Below the pieces are notes generated by a model, which made no database searches, had not been told where the DNA came from, and was given only the letters and a program-made list of their open reading frames with translations. A stretch of 64,000 nt of DNA from Glutinoglossum americanum (Eukaryota > Ascomycota > Geoglossomycetes > Geoglossales > Geoglossaceae): NCBI GenBank assembly GCA_020080175.1, contig JAGHQL010000020.1, positions 133,297-197,296 of the forward strand, read 5' to 3'. Positions 35,504 to 48,411 of this stretch are shown piece after piece. A program made the position numbers and the translations under genes. Position 1 is the stretch's first letter. Every line of letters begins with the position of its first letter.

Positions 35504-36490
35504 ATGATGCTGATACATTTACCTACGTTTGTTGCTCTCACAAGTCTGGGGGCTTCCGTCTACGCTTCCTGTCTCCACGGAACAGATCTCCTGCCTCGAC
35601 GTCTCGTCAAGTACGATGAAGTAAAGACGGTTGAAGTCTCCAAGTTTGGTTATACTGGGCTCCAGGGTCCTCTCAACTGGGCTGGACTATCTGAAGACAA
35701 TGCAGCATGCCGGGAGAGCAATAATCAATCACCGATCAATCTTGCCGATCCTCGTATCGAACAAATTGCGCCTGGAGAAATGGAACTCTCCATTCCTAAA
35801 GTGGAAGCCGCCGAATTGGAGAACCTTGGTTCGACCGTAGAGGTCGTGATGGAGGAGTTCAACGCGACTTTGGCTTTCGGGGGCAAGACCTTTTCTCTCA
35901 AGCAATTTCACTTCCATACACCAAGCGAGCACCGGATCGATGAAGAGCACTTTCCACTAGAGATGCACAGTACGTGCCCATTTACCCTTGTGTCAAAGTC
36001 ATATTACTAATAGCGAAACAGTGGTCCACCAAACGACCGGTTAGTTGCCGCCCACACCCCAAAGAGATTTGACCTCATTCTTAGACAGTTGCCGTCGAAT
36101 GAATACTGACAACCCACACCTCTAGACGGAGACATAGCTGTAGTTGCTGTTCTATTCCAGCTCTCAGAAGGCAGAAGGTCCGATAAGCTTGTCAAATCAG
36201 CCCTCGCCAACATTCACGATGTGGCCACGCCAGGCAGCGTCACAGAAACCTGCGAGTTAGATTTCTCGCAATTTGAGCATCACCTATCGGACCAGCCAAT
36301 GTTTCACTATACCGGCTCACTTACTACTCCTCCGTGCAAGGAGGGCCTCACATTTCTCGTCACCACGCGTCCACTTCTACTCGATGTAAAGACCTACAAT
36401 AGCGCCAAGAAGGTCATCAAATTTAACTCACGATATACGCAAAATGACCTCGGGCAGGAAAATCTCTTGAAAGTTGGGTGCTCAAAATAA
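35504..36490 (+). CDS. Secreted alpha-class carbonic anhydrase
   Basis: Three exons (35504-35969, 36022-36039, 36126-36490) give 282 residues. A signal peptide (MMLIHLPTFVALTSLGASVYAS) is followed by the alpha-CA domain: FGYTGLQGPLNWAGL, NNQSPINL, the zinc ligands H136 and H138 in FHFHTPSEH, the third ligand H155 in EMHMVH formed across intron 1, and YTGSLTTPPC (about 219-228) with the conserved Thr. It converts CO2 to bicarbonate outside the cell. The middle exon is only 18 nt and carries the residues after the third zinc ligand (MVHQTT), so skipping it would damage the active site. Introns are 52 and 86 nt. Cysteines near residues 23, 65 and 228 could pair in the secreted form. Confidence 0.92.
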
Positions 36491-38192
36491 ACCGCGAGAC
36501 TCGGGGGCCGATCTAGTCGACATTTTTGGTTTCGGATATTGGTCTATGGTGAAGATGGATCCTGGGGAACAAAAATTTGATACCGTTATAATTTAGAAGC
36601 GTTGCCGCCGGCACAGTTGTGCTGCTCACTCAAACTGTCGCTTAGCAACCCTATATATATATGTAGTGTAAACACCCGGCTCGTAAAACAATCCGAGAAC
36701 CGAGTTAGAACCAAGACAAGATGGTCATTTTGCATGGAACATCGAAATGGGGAGACGAAAGTCTCGGAGCATTATACTCCGCAACTTGCCATGCCTAAAC
36801 TAGATCTCCGTATACGCAACAGTTGTTCGGCATAAAACTGGTAAAATACCCTAGCACACATTCAAGCCAAAGTCGGTCTGTTCAAAGGCAGAAGTACAAG
36901 TACAACAGCAAGGCACGTCTTGTATGTGCATGTATGTATCGTTTCCCCGTGTGGATCTAAAATGTTGGATCTTGAGGTCGGGAAAGAGCCGCTGTAACGG
37001 GAATTGGTACACGTAATGGCAATCCAAATGACGTTTCAGCCAAGTTGTATCAGCGGGGTTGGATTTGTTTCGAGGAGGCGACGCCACCCTAAACGATTCA
37101 GGCTCCAGTCCGCGCTTTCCCGTATATGGCCTTGTTAAAGATCTAGAAGAATTTTGGTGAACCAAAGCATTCGGCGAAGGGAAGGTTCAACAGCCCTTCG
37201 CTAATATATATACCCCAGTCATCACCTTACCCCTTTTCCGGAAAATTCCTTTCAAGACAGGATAACCCTTCAGAAATTTGTGAGCTCCAAAGTGGCCTAG
37301 GATTCCCAACAAGGTGATTTTATGTTTTGTGTCTTATTAGCTCAGGTGATTCATAGTATTGTACAACCCAATAGAGTTAATCCTCAGCTAAGACTTGCAA
37401 CTTTCTCGGGTTTCTCGGGCTAGGACCACGCGTCAGGCGGGCGGGTCGATAATTGGTGGTCTGAATAATCAATACTTCGCAATATATTCTCAAGCCTTGG
37501 CAGCGCGGTGATTCCTCGCACTGGTACTATTCAGCTGGGAAGGGAGCTTGTGAAAGAGTTCGACCTATGAATCCATCCTTAGGAATTTTGTGGCACAATC
37601 TTGACGTAGTTGACCCTGGGTTTTCACCATGCCTCGAGGATTCGAAATCCACCGGATTCAACGTTATGTAAGGAACAGGCCCGCCAGTACGAATAGGGTA
37701 TAGCAATGGCATCTTGCCGACTCGATAATCTAATGGTCGTAAATGTTCCTACCGGTAATTACCTGACGGAAGAATTAGTAGGAGGCTTGGGGGAGGACCT
37801 TCAGGTAACATAGCTTTAGCAAGATAATCTAAGGAAAAGTGGTGCTGGAATAAGAACTGCAGAGGGAACTTCTAACTTGTAGACATCTTGTGGGACTTGG
37901 GCGCAAGGAGACCGTCCTCCTCGCGCTAACTTTAGTTCGCTTGACACGATCCGGGGTGTGCGTGCCAAGTCTCGGTTGGTGGATCTCCATGTCTAAATGG
38001 GTTTTGCGACAAGAGAAAAAGACACCATCACCTCAACCTCAACACCAAAGCAACTTAACTCCCGGCCTGCTGAGGAGTCTCATATCATTAAAATACTGCA
38101 TTGCCATATCCATCGCGCACCCCGAACCCCCTCGAACATCACGTCTACGATTAAGAGGACACGCCCTTGTGGTTTGAAAAGGGGTGCGAGAA
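36491..38192. other. Intergenic region
   Basis: 1.7 kb without a supported gene. Short ORFs such as 36851-37165 (-) and 37527-37712 (-) have no motif. TATA-like runs occur at about 36646-36661 and 37203-37212. The right end should hold the promoter of the transporter gene. Confidence 0.4.
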
Positions 38193-39729
38193 ATGGTGGA
38201 TATGCAGGACCAGACACCCAGATGGATGGGGATACCGATGAAGCATGTTTCGTTAGTGACGGTGTGTACATCCTGTGGGAAGGAGGAGAGAGGCCGGTTT
38301 CATATAACATACAAGCTGACTGCCTTGGTTGTAGCTCACTTTTCAGAACTCTGCTTTGATCTTGGTATGACTTCCAAAACTGGAGGCTCTTTCGAAAATT
38401 CGGTGGCCTGTGAGTTGTTATCAGTATTGGCCCACTGCTGACCATCCCCTGTAGATAATGCATTACTCTCGAATAATGCCATTGGTTGGCGGCAATAGAT
38501 TTCTTGCGTCGACAGCAGTCTTCCTGAATGAAGTTGCTAAGTTAGCAATATGCCTGACGGTCTCGCTCTATGATATATCTCGGAACCTCCCTCCATCGAC
38601 ACCAGCGACGTCACTATTTAAAGCGCTTTATAACTCTGTCTTCACACATGATAGCTGGAAACTCGCCATTCCCGCCAGTCTTTACACCCTCCAGAACACA
38701 CTTCAGTACGTTGCAGTCAGCAATCTAGACGCTGCAACATTCCAAGTTACCTACCAGCTCAAAATCTTAACAACCGCCCTTTTCAGCGTCACAATGCTCC
38801 ATCGAAGTCTTACCGCACGAAAGTGGATATCTCTTGTGCTGCTCACGATTGGTGTTGCTATTGTGCAGTTACCGAGCGGTTCTGAGCCAGCAGATGCTTC
38901 TACCACAGCGAGTTCTCCTAGATCAATATTCAGCGTTCTTTCGATAGTCGATTTGTTTGAATTAGGTGGACGGTTGAAATCTCACGTCACAAAACGATCT
39001 GCAACCTATGAGGGCATCCAGGAAGATCAAGGCCTAGCCCACCCACAGATGAACGCCACTGTCGGTCTCATCGCCGTCATAATTGCATGCACAATTTCTG
39101 GTCTTGCTGGCGTCTACTTTGAAAAGGTCTTAAAGGACTCGAACGCGAAAGCATCCCTTTGGATACGGAACGTGCAGCTTTCATTCTACTCGCTATTCCC
39201 TGCATTTTTTATCGGTGTGGTTCTTAAGGATGGTGAACAGATTGCAGAAAAGGGCTTTTTCATGGGCTACAACTATGTGGTATGGACAGCAATCGCTTTC
39301 CAGGCACTTGGAGGTGTGGTTGTGGCATTGTGCGTCAACTATGCCGACAACATCGCAAAAAATTTTGCCACAAGTATCAGTATTATTGTTAGCTGCTTAG
39401 CTAGCATATATTTTTTTGACTTTAAGATCAGTTTCAACGTGAGAACCCACTATCCCAAGCTATTATGGCCGAAGACTGACATTCGATAGTTCCTGATTGG
39501 CGGACTTATTGTTATGTTCGCGACATACCTCTACAGTAGCCCTGGCCGCCGGCAACCATCGCCCGACGTAGCTAGCTATGAGAAAACAGTCATAGAGACA
39601 TCGAATTTTGAGAATCAGGCGGAACCCACGACTCGGAACATGGATACTGCTACGACTGGATCAAGCGCCCCTACAGGACGTCACACAAGAGCAGCCTCTG
39701 ACAGTAGAAGGGCTAAAAGGGAAGACTAA
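38193..39729 (+). CDS. UDP-galactose / UDP-N-acetylglucosamine-type nucleotide-sugar transporter
   Basis: Four exons (38193-38261, 38335-38364, 38455-39438, 39490-39729) give 440 residues. The chain has about eight to ten hydrophobic helices of the SLC35A family. Landmarks: GIPMKHVSLVT, LTFQNSALILIMHYSRIMP (formed over introns 1 and 2), FLNEVAKLAI, IPASLYTLQNTLQYVAVSNLD, ATFQVTYQLKILTTALFSV, SGLAGVYFEKVLKDS, NVQLSFYSLFPAFF and NYADNIAKNFATSISII. These define UDP-Gal/UDP-GlcNAc carriers of the Golgi that exchange nucleotide sugar for UMP. The last exon adds one helix (FLIGGLIVMFATYLY) and a hydrophilic tail of about 65 residues. Exon 2 is only 30 nt. The substrate cannot be decided from sequence alone. 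An alternative ATG at 38202 is possible. Confidence 0.9.
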
Positions 39730-40301
39730 GCTATAGATGGAGCACATTGCAGCTTGCATGAAAGTCCCCTTTTCGGAAAACGGATTGGCTTCAGCGAAGA
39801 TGAGCTACTCCCGATGTATAAGGAGGTGTATTGGCCGAGCACTGTACCAGTCAGACATCAAGTTGCTGGAGTAGCGCCGCCATACTTTTGGCGCTCATTG
39901 CGTGGTTTGGGTACCTGTATAGTACGGAATGAGTCCTGCAAGCGGCCTGGCTGTCTCTCGGACCTATTGTCTGTTTTTTTTGTCTAGTATTGTTGGAACC
40001 AATCATCTAACCGACGCGTCTTGGAGTTTTAGAGTAGATAGATTTCAGGCAACTTTCCAATAAGGAGTTAACACTTGCGTTGAAAGCTTTTGCTATCGGA
40101 GAGACCCAGTCGAGAGTAACCTGACGCGCTTGCATATCTCATTTACTCAGCACTCTATTAAAATTTCGAGTTTATGTAAAGTCTGCTTACCGAGACCCTT
40201 TTACTACATCTGGACCTTCTATTTCCTTATCCTACTCTAGGGGTACCCCTACCTTCATACAGCTCTGTTCATCTGTAGTCCGCCGCGCCATATATGCTAC
40301 T
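39730..40301. other. Intergenic region upstream of MER3
   Basis: About 570 bp with a C/T- and A-rich approach to the MER3 start. No gene seen; a 77-codon ORF at 39754-39987 has no motif. Confidence 0.4.
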
Positions 40302-43300
40302 ATGGAGTCTAGCTTCGGACAGTTCGTCAGTGAGGTCGGTGGGAATAGCCTTAGTCGGCAGGATCACCAATGTCGAGCTGGCTATGGTAGGGACCCAGAC
40401 AGCGGACCGCCAGCAATGACCTCAAGATTTCCACTTAACCAGGCTTCAAGGGCGGAAGATGAACTCCTTAGAATCTCCCAGCAGGGATATTCATTTTCGA
40501 ATCCCCAACCACACCAGCCCGAGGAAGAGTATTTTCTAGATGATTTCGGTTAGTGAACTTACAGGTTTTCTCTTTGAAATTCACATTAACAAGATAGATT
40601 CCCAATTGTTGTATGAAAACGCACCTATTCGCCAAAATGCTGGTTATTCGCAGGCAATAGTCAGTGCTAGGAGCAGGCTGTCATTGCCCGCACATTACGG
40701 AGGATCCCTCTTCAGCAACTTTGGAAGTCAGCCCGGCCAAGTTCAGGTCCACAGAACTCCAGAATCGAGATTTGATCTCTCCAGGTTCGCATATACGCCT
40801 CCGAAAGCCTCCAATGGCCTTAGTTCCTCCCCTCAAGGTGTAACTTCAAGCCCGACTCCCCTGCACCCGCCTCGACGCGTCAATCAGAGTTCACGCGAGA
40901 AACAACCCTCATTTATCACAAAAGGCGATATACCTCCCTCGCAGCTCCAGCGGCAGGAGGTGAATGTTGGCGGTCTAGCTCCGCCCGTAGTCCGGGGAAT
41001 TCAGCTTGTCTCTGTCCATGAGCTCCCTGACAGATTTCGTTCAATATTCCATTATCCCGTTTTCAATGCAGTGCAATCGAAATGCTTCAACACTGTTTAT
41101 AAAACAAACGATAACCTTGTTTTAGCATCACCTACCGGCAGCGGTAAAACCGCCGTCCTCGAGCTAGCCATTTGCCGACTAATTGCAGGATATGCGTCTA
41201 ACAGCTTCAAAATTGTGTACCAGGCGCCTATAAAATCTCTTTGCTCAGAGAGGCAACGAGACTGGGCGAGAAAGTTTGCCCCATTGGATCTTGTTTGTGC
41301 TGAGCTCACTGGCGACACAGACCAAGCTCATTTGCGGAACGTGCAGAGTGCCAACATTATCATCACCACCCCAGAGAAGTGGGACAGCATGACCAGGAAG
41401 TGGAAGGATCACCGGAAACTAATGGAACTTGTGAAGCTATTTCTAATTGATGAGGTGCATACTCTACAAGACAGAAGGGGGGCAACGTTAGAAGCGGTTG
41501 TATCTCGTATGAAATCTATTGGCTCAGACGTGCGATTTCTGGCACTGAGTGCTACGGTTCCAAATTCACAAGATATTGCGACTTGGCTTGGAAAAGACTC
41601 AACTAACCCGCATCTCCCGGCTCAACGGGAACGGTTTGGCGAAGAATTCAGGCCTGTTAAGCTGCAGAAATTCGTCTACGGTTATAACTCAAGTGGAAAT
41701 GACTTTTCATTCGACAAGATCCTAGATAAAAAGTATGTTCGAAATCCCCTCCTGATATGGATTATACTAATTAATTGAGACTTCCTGAAATAATTGCAAA
41801 ACATTCGCACAAGAAACCAATCATGATATTCTGTGTGACTAGAAACATGGCTATTTGCACCGCAAAGAACCTCGCAAGCTTATGGGATGAGAAATCCCCT
41901 AGGGATCGATATTGGCATACGCCAAGGCAGAGGGCCTCCTTGCGTGACGCTGACCTGCAGAGTGAGTTTCATTACTTAGTTCCAAAACCAGGTGTCTGAC
42001 AGTCGGTCAGAATGTGTGGACTCCGGTGTTGCATATCATCACGCGGGCCTCGATATTGCGGATCGCCAAGCAGTTGAGAAGTCGTATCTTGAAGGCCAAA
42101 TTAGTGTCATCTGCTGCACATCTACCTTGGCGGTTGGCGTGAATTTGCCTTGTCACCTTGTGATTATCAAGAATACTGTAACATGGACGGCGGCTGGGTC
42201 AAAGGAATATGCCGACCTGGAAATCATGCAGATGCTAGGGCGCGCTGGACGGTGAATACATTGGTCCTTTGCTATTCTATCATAGCTAACGACCTCAAGC
42301 CCCCAATTTGATGACAACGCAGTGGCCGTTATCATGACGCGTAAAGAAAAGGCCGACCACTACCAAAAGATGGTTTCCGGTGAGGAAACGCTTGAGAGTT
42401 GGTCGGTCTCTTGAAGTCCAACTATGGTATCAGTTCTGTGCTGACTCTCACAAAGTCTGCACCTTAATTTGATCGAACACCTGGTATGATTTTAACGTAT
42501 ATCCTCTGAGGGTTCACTAACACTTTGCTCCCCCGCTTGTACAGAATGCCGAGATTGGCCTCGGGACCGTTACCGATGCATGCTCAGCTAGGGTATGGCT
42601 GGAGAGCTCTTTCCTATATGTACGGCTAAGGCAGAACCCAAATTACTACAAGCTTGAAGGTAGCTCGGGAGCTAAGGGTCTTGACGAAATAATTGGAGAA
42701 ATTTGTGAGAGGAATACCAACCTATTAGAAAATGAAGGCCTCACGTCCCTCGACGGGTCAAAGTACAAGTGCACGGAGTTTGGGGATGCGATGTCAAAGT
42801 ATTATCTAAAATTTGAGACGATGCGGACCCTATTGGCCTTAGAGGAGAAGGCCAAAATATCAGATATTGTAGGCGCAACTTCCTGAACCAAAAAAGGGCA
42901 CTCGCTGACTACTATAGCTGATGGCTCTTTCTCTGGCAGAAGAATTCAAAGAAATCCGTCTGAAATCTGGGTAGCTCAAACTTTCTTATATAACCCCCTC
43001 TGCTTGTATCCCGTCCCCAGGTCATGCCTTGACCAATAAAGCATCCCGGACATCAAATGCTAACGAAGCGAGACACAGGGAAAAGTCTTTGTATAAAGAG
43101 ATAAACAAGGCCAGCGGAATAAAGTTTCCAATCAAGGTTGATATCGCTCTTGCGGCGCATAAAGCGTCATTGATATTGCAGAGCGAACTAGGTGGCGTCG
43201 AGTTTCCGGCAGAAGACCAGTTTCAGAAATATAGACACCAATTCAACCAAGACAAGGCAATCATACTTCAACACGTCCAACGACTTATACGATGCATCAT

Positions 43301-45622
43301 CGATTGCAAACTACATCTACATGACTCTGTTTCGGTTAGAAATGGGCTTGAACTAGCCAGAAGTCTAAGTGGGAGAGCGTGGGACAATTCCCCATTGCAA
43401 CTAAAGCAAATTAGTGGTCTTGGCCCTGTTGCGGTGAGAAAACTTGTCTCTGCTGGGGTGAGAAACATTGAAATGCTTGAGGCTACGGAACCACACCGCA
43501 TTGAGATGATCATGAGCCGTAATCCTCCGTTTGGAAATCAAGTCCTTGCAATAGCCAAAGAGTTTCCAAGGCTAACGGTCTCAGCGGCAATGACGGGAAA
43601 GGTAAGAGCGGCCACTCGCCTGAGGGTTCTACTGCTTACTCTAGTATAGGATGTAAGGAATGGCGAACCTGTGAAGGCCAGGTTTAGGGCAGTGCTAGGT
43701 TATAGTAACGATAGGACGCCAGTCATGTTTCACAGGAAACTTGTCTATGTCACATTCTTGGCGGAGACATCAGATGGGGAATTACTTGATTTCAGGCGCA
43801 TCAGGTGGGGTCGTCAGAAGTTTGCTTGATTCCTACCCGCGAATTGACGGAAATCCACAGTATGAAAAGGCTCAAGAACGGCCAGGACGTAATGTTCATG
43901 GGAAGCTTGACTAGTCCCAGCCAATACGTAACATGCTATGTCATGTGCGACGAGATTGGTAAGCACAAACCCACTGGGTATCTAAGCTATAACTAATCTC
44001 CAGAAAGCCGGTACGCTTAAATATGTCGAGGTAAACCCAAACCTAGATCCATCACTATTTCCAGCACTTGTTGCAACAAGGCCGGCGGGGTCCCCGGGGC
44101 CCAACCCCAATAGAACCTGGTTACCACAGAGGCATGGGGACAACCTCTCTGGATTTAGAACGGCTCGGGAGGTTCACCGAGATGATGAAGATGAACTTTG
44201 GGATAACGATATCAATGACGGCGATTTGGTAGCCGCAGGTAATTCTACTTGCTTTCAACAAAATACTGGGCTCACTCGTTCCAGCTGGTGATCTAGAATT
44301 CGAGCACATTGATCGCTATGCTGATAAGCTAGCATCAGAAACAAGAAAGAATACGCTAGCAAACGGAAGATCAAAACGTCGGACACCGCCAACAGGTCAG
44401 TGTGAGGCTGAATCGGGCAAAGACGGTAATTCTCCGAGACGGTTAGAGAACGGGAAATGGGCCTGCAACCACCGGTGTAAGGACAAGACGAAGTAAGTTC
44501 TGTTGGCTCGGTCAAACGAGCGAGCACACTAACTACCACCAACCAAGATGCAAACATATGTGCTGTCGAGATGGTCTCGACAAACCGGGGAAACAGCCAA
44601 AGAAAATGACAGAATTGGTATCGGTTGAGAAATGTGTCCCCGGTCCGGCGACAAAGATAGCTTTTAAGAACATACCACGGCCGAAGCTAGACATAACACC
44701 AGAGGAAAGGCGTAGTGCAATACACCCCGCTGACATTGAGATTGTGGACTTGGCTAATGAGACAGAAAACGATGATTATGGGCGGTCCAAGCCCAGGGGA
44801 TACAGGAAGCTTGATATTCTTCATTCAAAAACCCAAAAGTCGACCCCAGTCAATACACTCCCCAAAAGAAAGCCGAAATTCTCGTACGCAGATGGGATCG
44901 AGCCCGACCTCCTCTTCATGGGAATAGGACAGACCAGTGCTTCTAGGGGCTCTAGTTCCAACCACGAAACTGTCACTGATACGCCTACTGTAGCTCCTTC
45001 TAAGAGGCAACAAAGTGGAAAGATACACCTGTCCCCAGTTTCTGACCTGAATGAAACTTCATCTTTGTTCGGCGACTCCATCACCAGTAGCATGGAAGCA
45101 AGCCTTGCTCGGTTGGAGGACCCGCTCCCGTTGACCTGCTCTAATACCAACAGCACCGAAACATTAGACGCCGGAAGTGACTTCGGCTTTGGCTTCGATG
45201 ATATAGACGAGGTTATGAAGTTTTCAAGCCCGGCAACTCTTTGCTCAGGGGATAGGGAATTGCCAGAGCTTCCTACAGAGTTGCCCCCTAATCGGATAGG
45301 CGGCAATCTTTTGTTCTTGACTGACAGCCCTATTCCTGATAAGATGGCTCACAAAAGGAAACGGGGCTACCCTGAGCACCCTGATGTTAAGGGGCACAAC
45401 ATTCTTACCGATGGTGATATCACCCTAGACGGTGGAGATGGAACTACCCCAAAGAGACAGCACCTTACAGGTCACGAATCGGAGCAGCCTCTGCTTCCTA
45501 CTGCGAAGCCTGATAAAACCCCGAGGTTTGAGGATAATCTAGTGCCGCCAGTGGCCCCGTTAGATGGCATCGATCCCAAACTCCTTGCTTTCTTAGGAGA
45601 CTGTGTGGAGTTCATAAACTAA
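40302..45622 (+). CDS. MER3: Meiotic ATP-dependent DNA helicase MER3/HFM1
   Basis: Fourteen exons (40302-40548, 40598-41732, 41780-41961, 42011-42251, 42300-42401, 42456-42483, 42545-42868, 42918-42970, 43079-43601, 43650-43804, 43861-43958, 44008-44238, 44285-44492, 44548-45622) give 1533 residues. Ski2-like motifs: Walker A ASPTGSGKT (about 258-266), DEVH (367-370), SAT in ALSATVPN, GVAYHHAGL, and motif VI QMLGRAGRPQFD (about 594-605). A winged helix and Sec63 domain with helix-hairpin-helix (LKQISGLGPVAVRKLVSAGV) follow, then a Cys/His cluster (CNHRCKDKTKCKHMCC, about 1167) found in HFM1 proteins, and a disordered tail of 340 residues. It unwinds DNA and stabilises recombination intermediates in the interfering crossover pathway. 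Exon 6 is 28 nt; introns are mostly 46-61 nt. The intron at 42971-43078 ends at an acceptor chosen to give GEKSLYKEINK. Confidence 0.93.
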
Positions 45623-47793
<2,171 letters not shown>

Positions 47794-48411
47794 GCTTGCG
47801 GAGAGATTGCGCTGATTCCTCTTTGGGTCAGGTGAGGCTCGGGTTGTGGTAAATTAGAATGATTATATTGCATTCTGCTGGTTTATAATGCCTACTGCCT
47901 AGATACTTCTCTTGATACATACTGTAGGTTTTTCAATCGTCACTGGCCACGTTCTGCCATTCCCTTAGTTGTATAGAACCAATCTCTGCCAATGGAGCCC
48001 TTGTTGCCCCATCGTTAATTTTTTTCAAAGTCATGAAATCCCATATAAGCAAAATCCCACACCCGATGCGGAAATAGGTATGCTCGCTGCATAAACCCCA
48101 TAAATAACCCAAAAGAGATCTATAGAGGAACGAACGCCCACAAATCTTCACCTGTTCTTCCAAACGCGGCATTTGCATCGCCTAGAGTGATAGCAAAGGC
48201 ACATGAGATTCAAGAGCGGGCATAACATCGTAGGCTATTTGGATGCAGGGAGCCGGCCATAAAATAAGGATTAAAAAAAAAAAAATTACAAGCCCGAAGT
48301 GCAAACCCTACGTATAACCCCGAGACTAAAGCTGAGGAAGAACCACCCAACCTGTAGCTATCAAACTACCGAACCTAAATCTAACCGGGCGAAATCGTGG
48401 GGGCCGCCGCC
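47794..48411. other. Intergenic region between convergent genes
   Basis: Holds the 3' ends of the MDP-1-type gene and the Ser-rich gene. An A run sits at about 48274-48286. No gene seen. Confidence 0.4.

Noticed and set aside
37527-37712. 61-codon minus-strand ORF
   Set aside because: Short, without splice-linked neighbours or a motif; could be a chance ORF in intergenic DNA.
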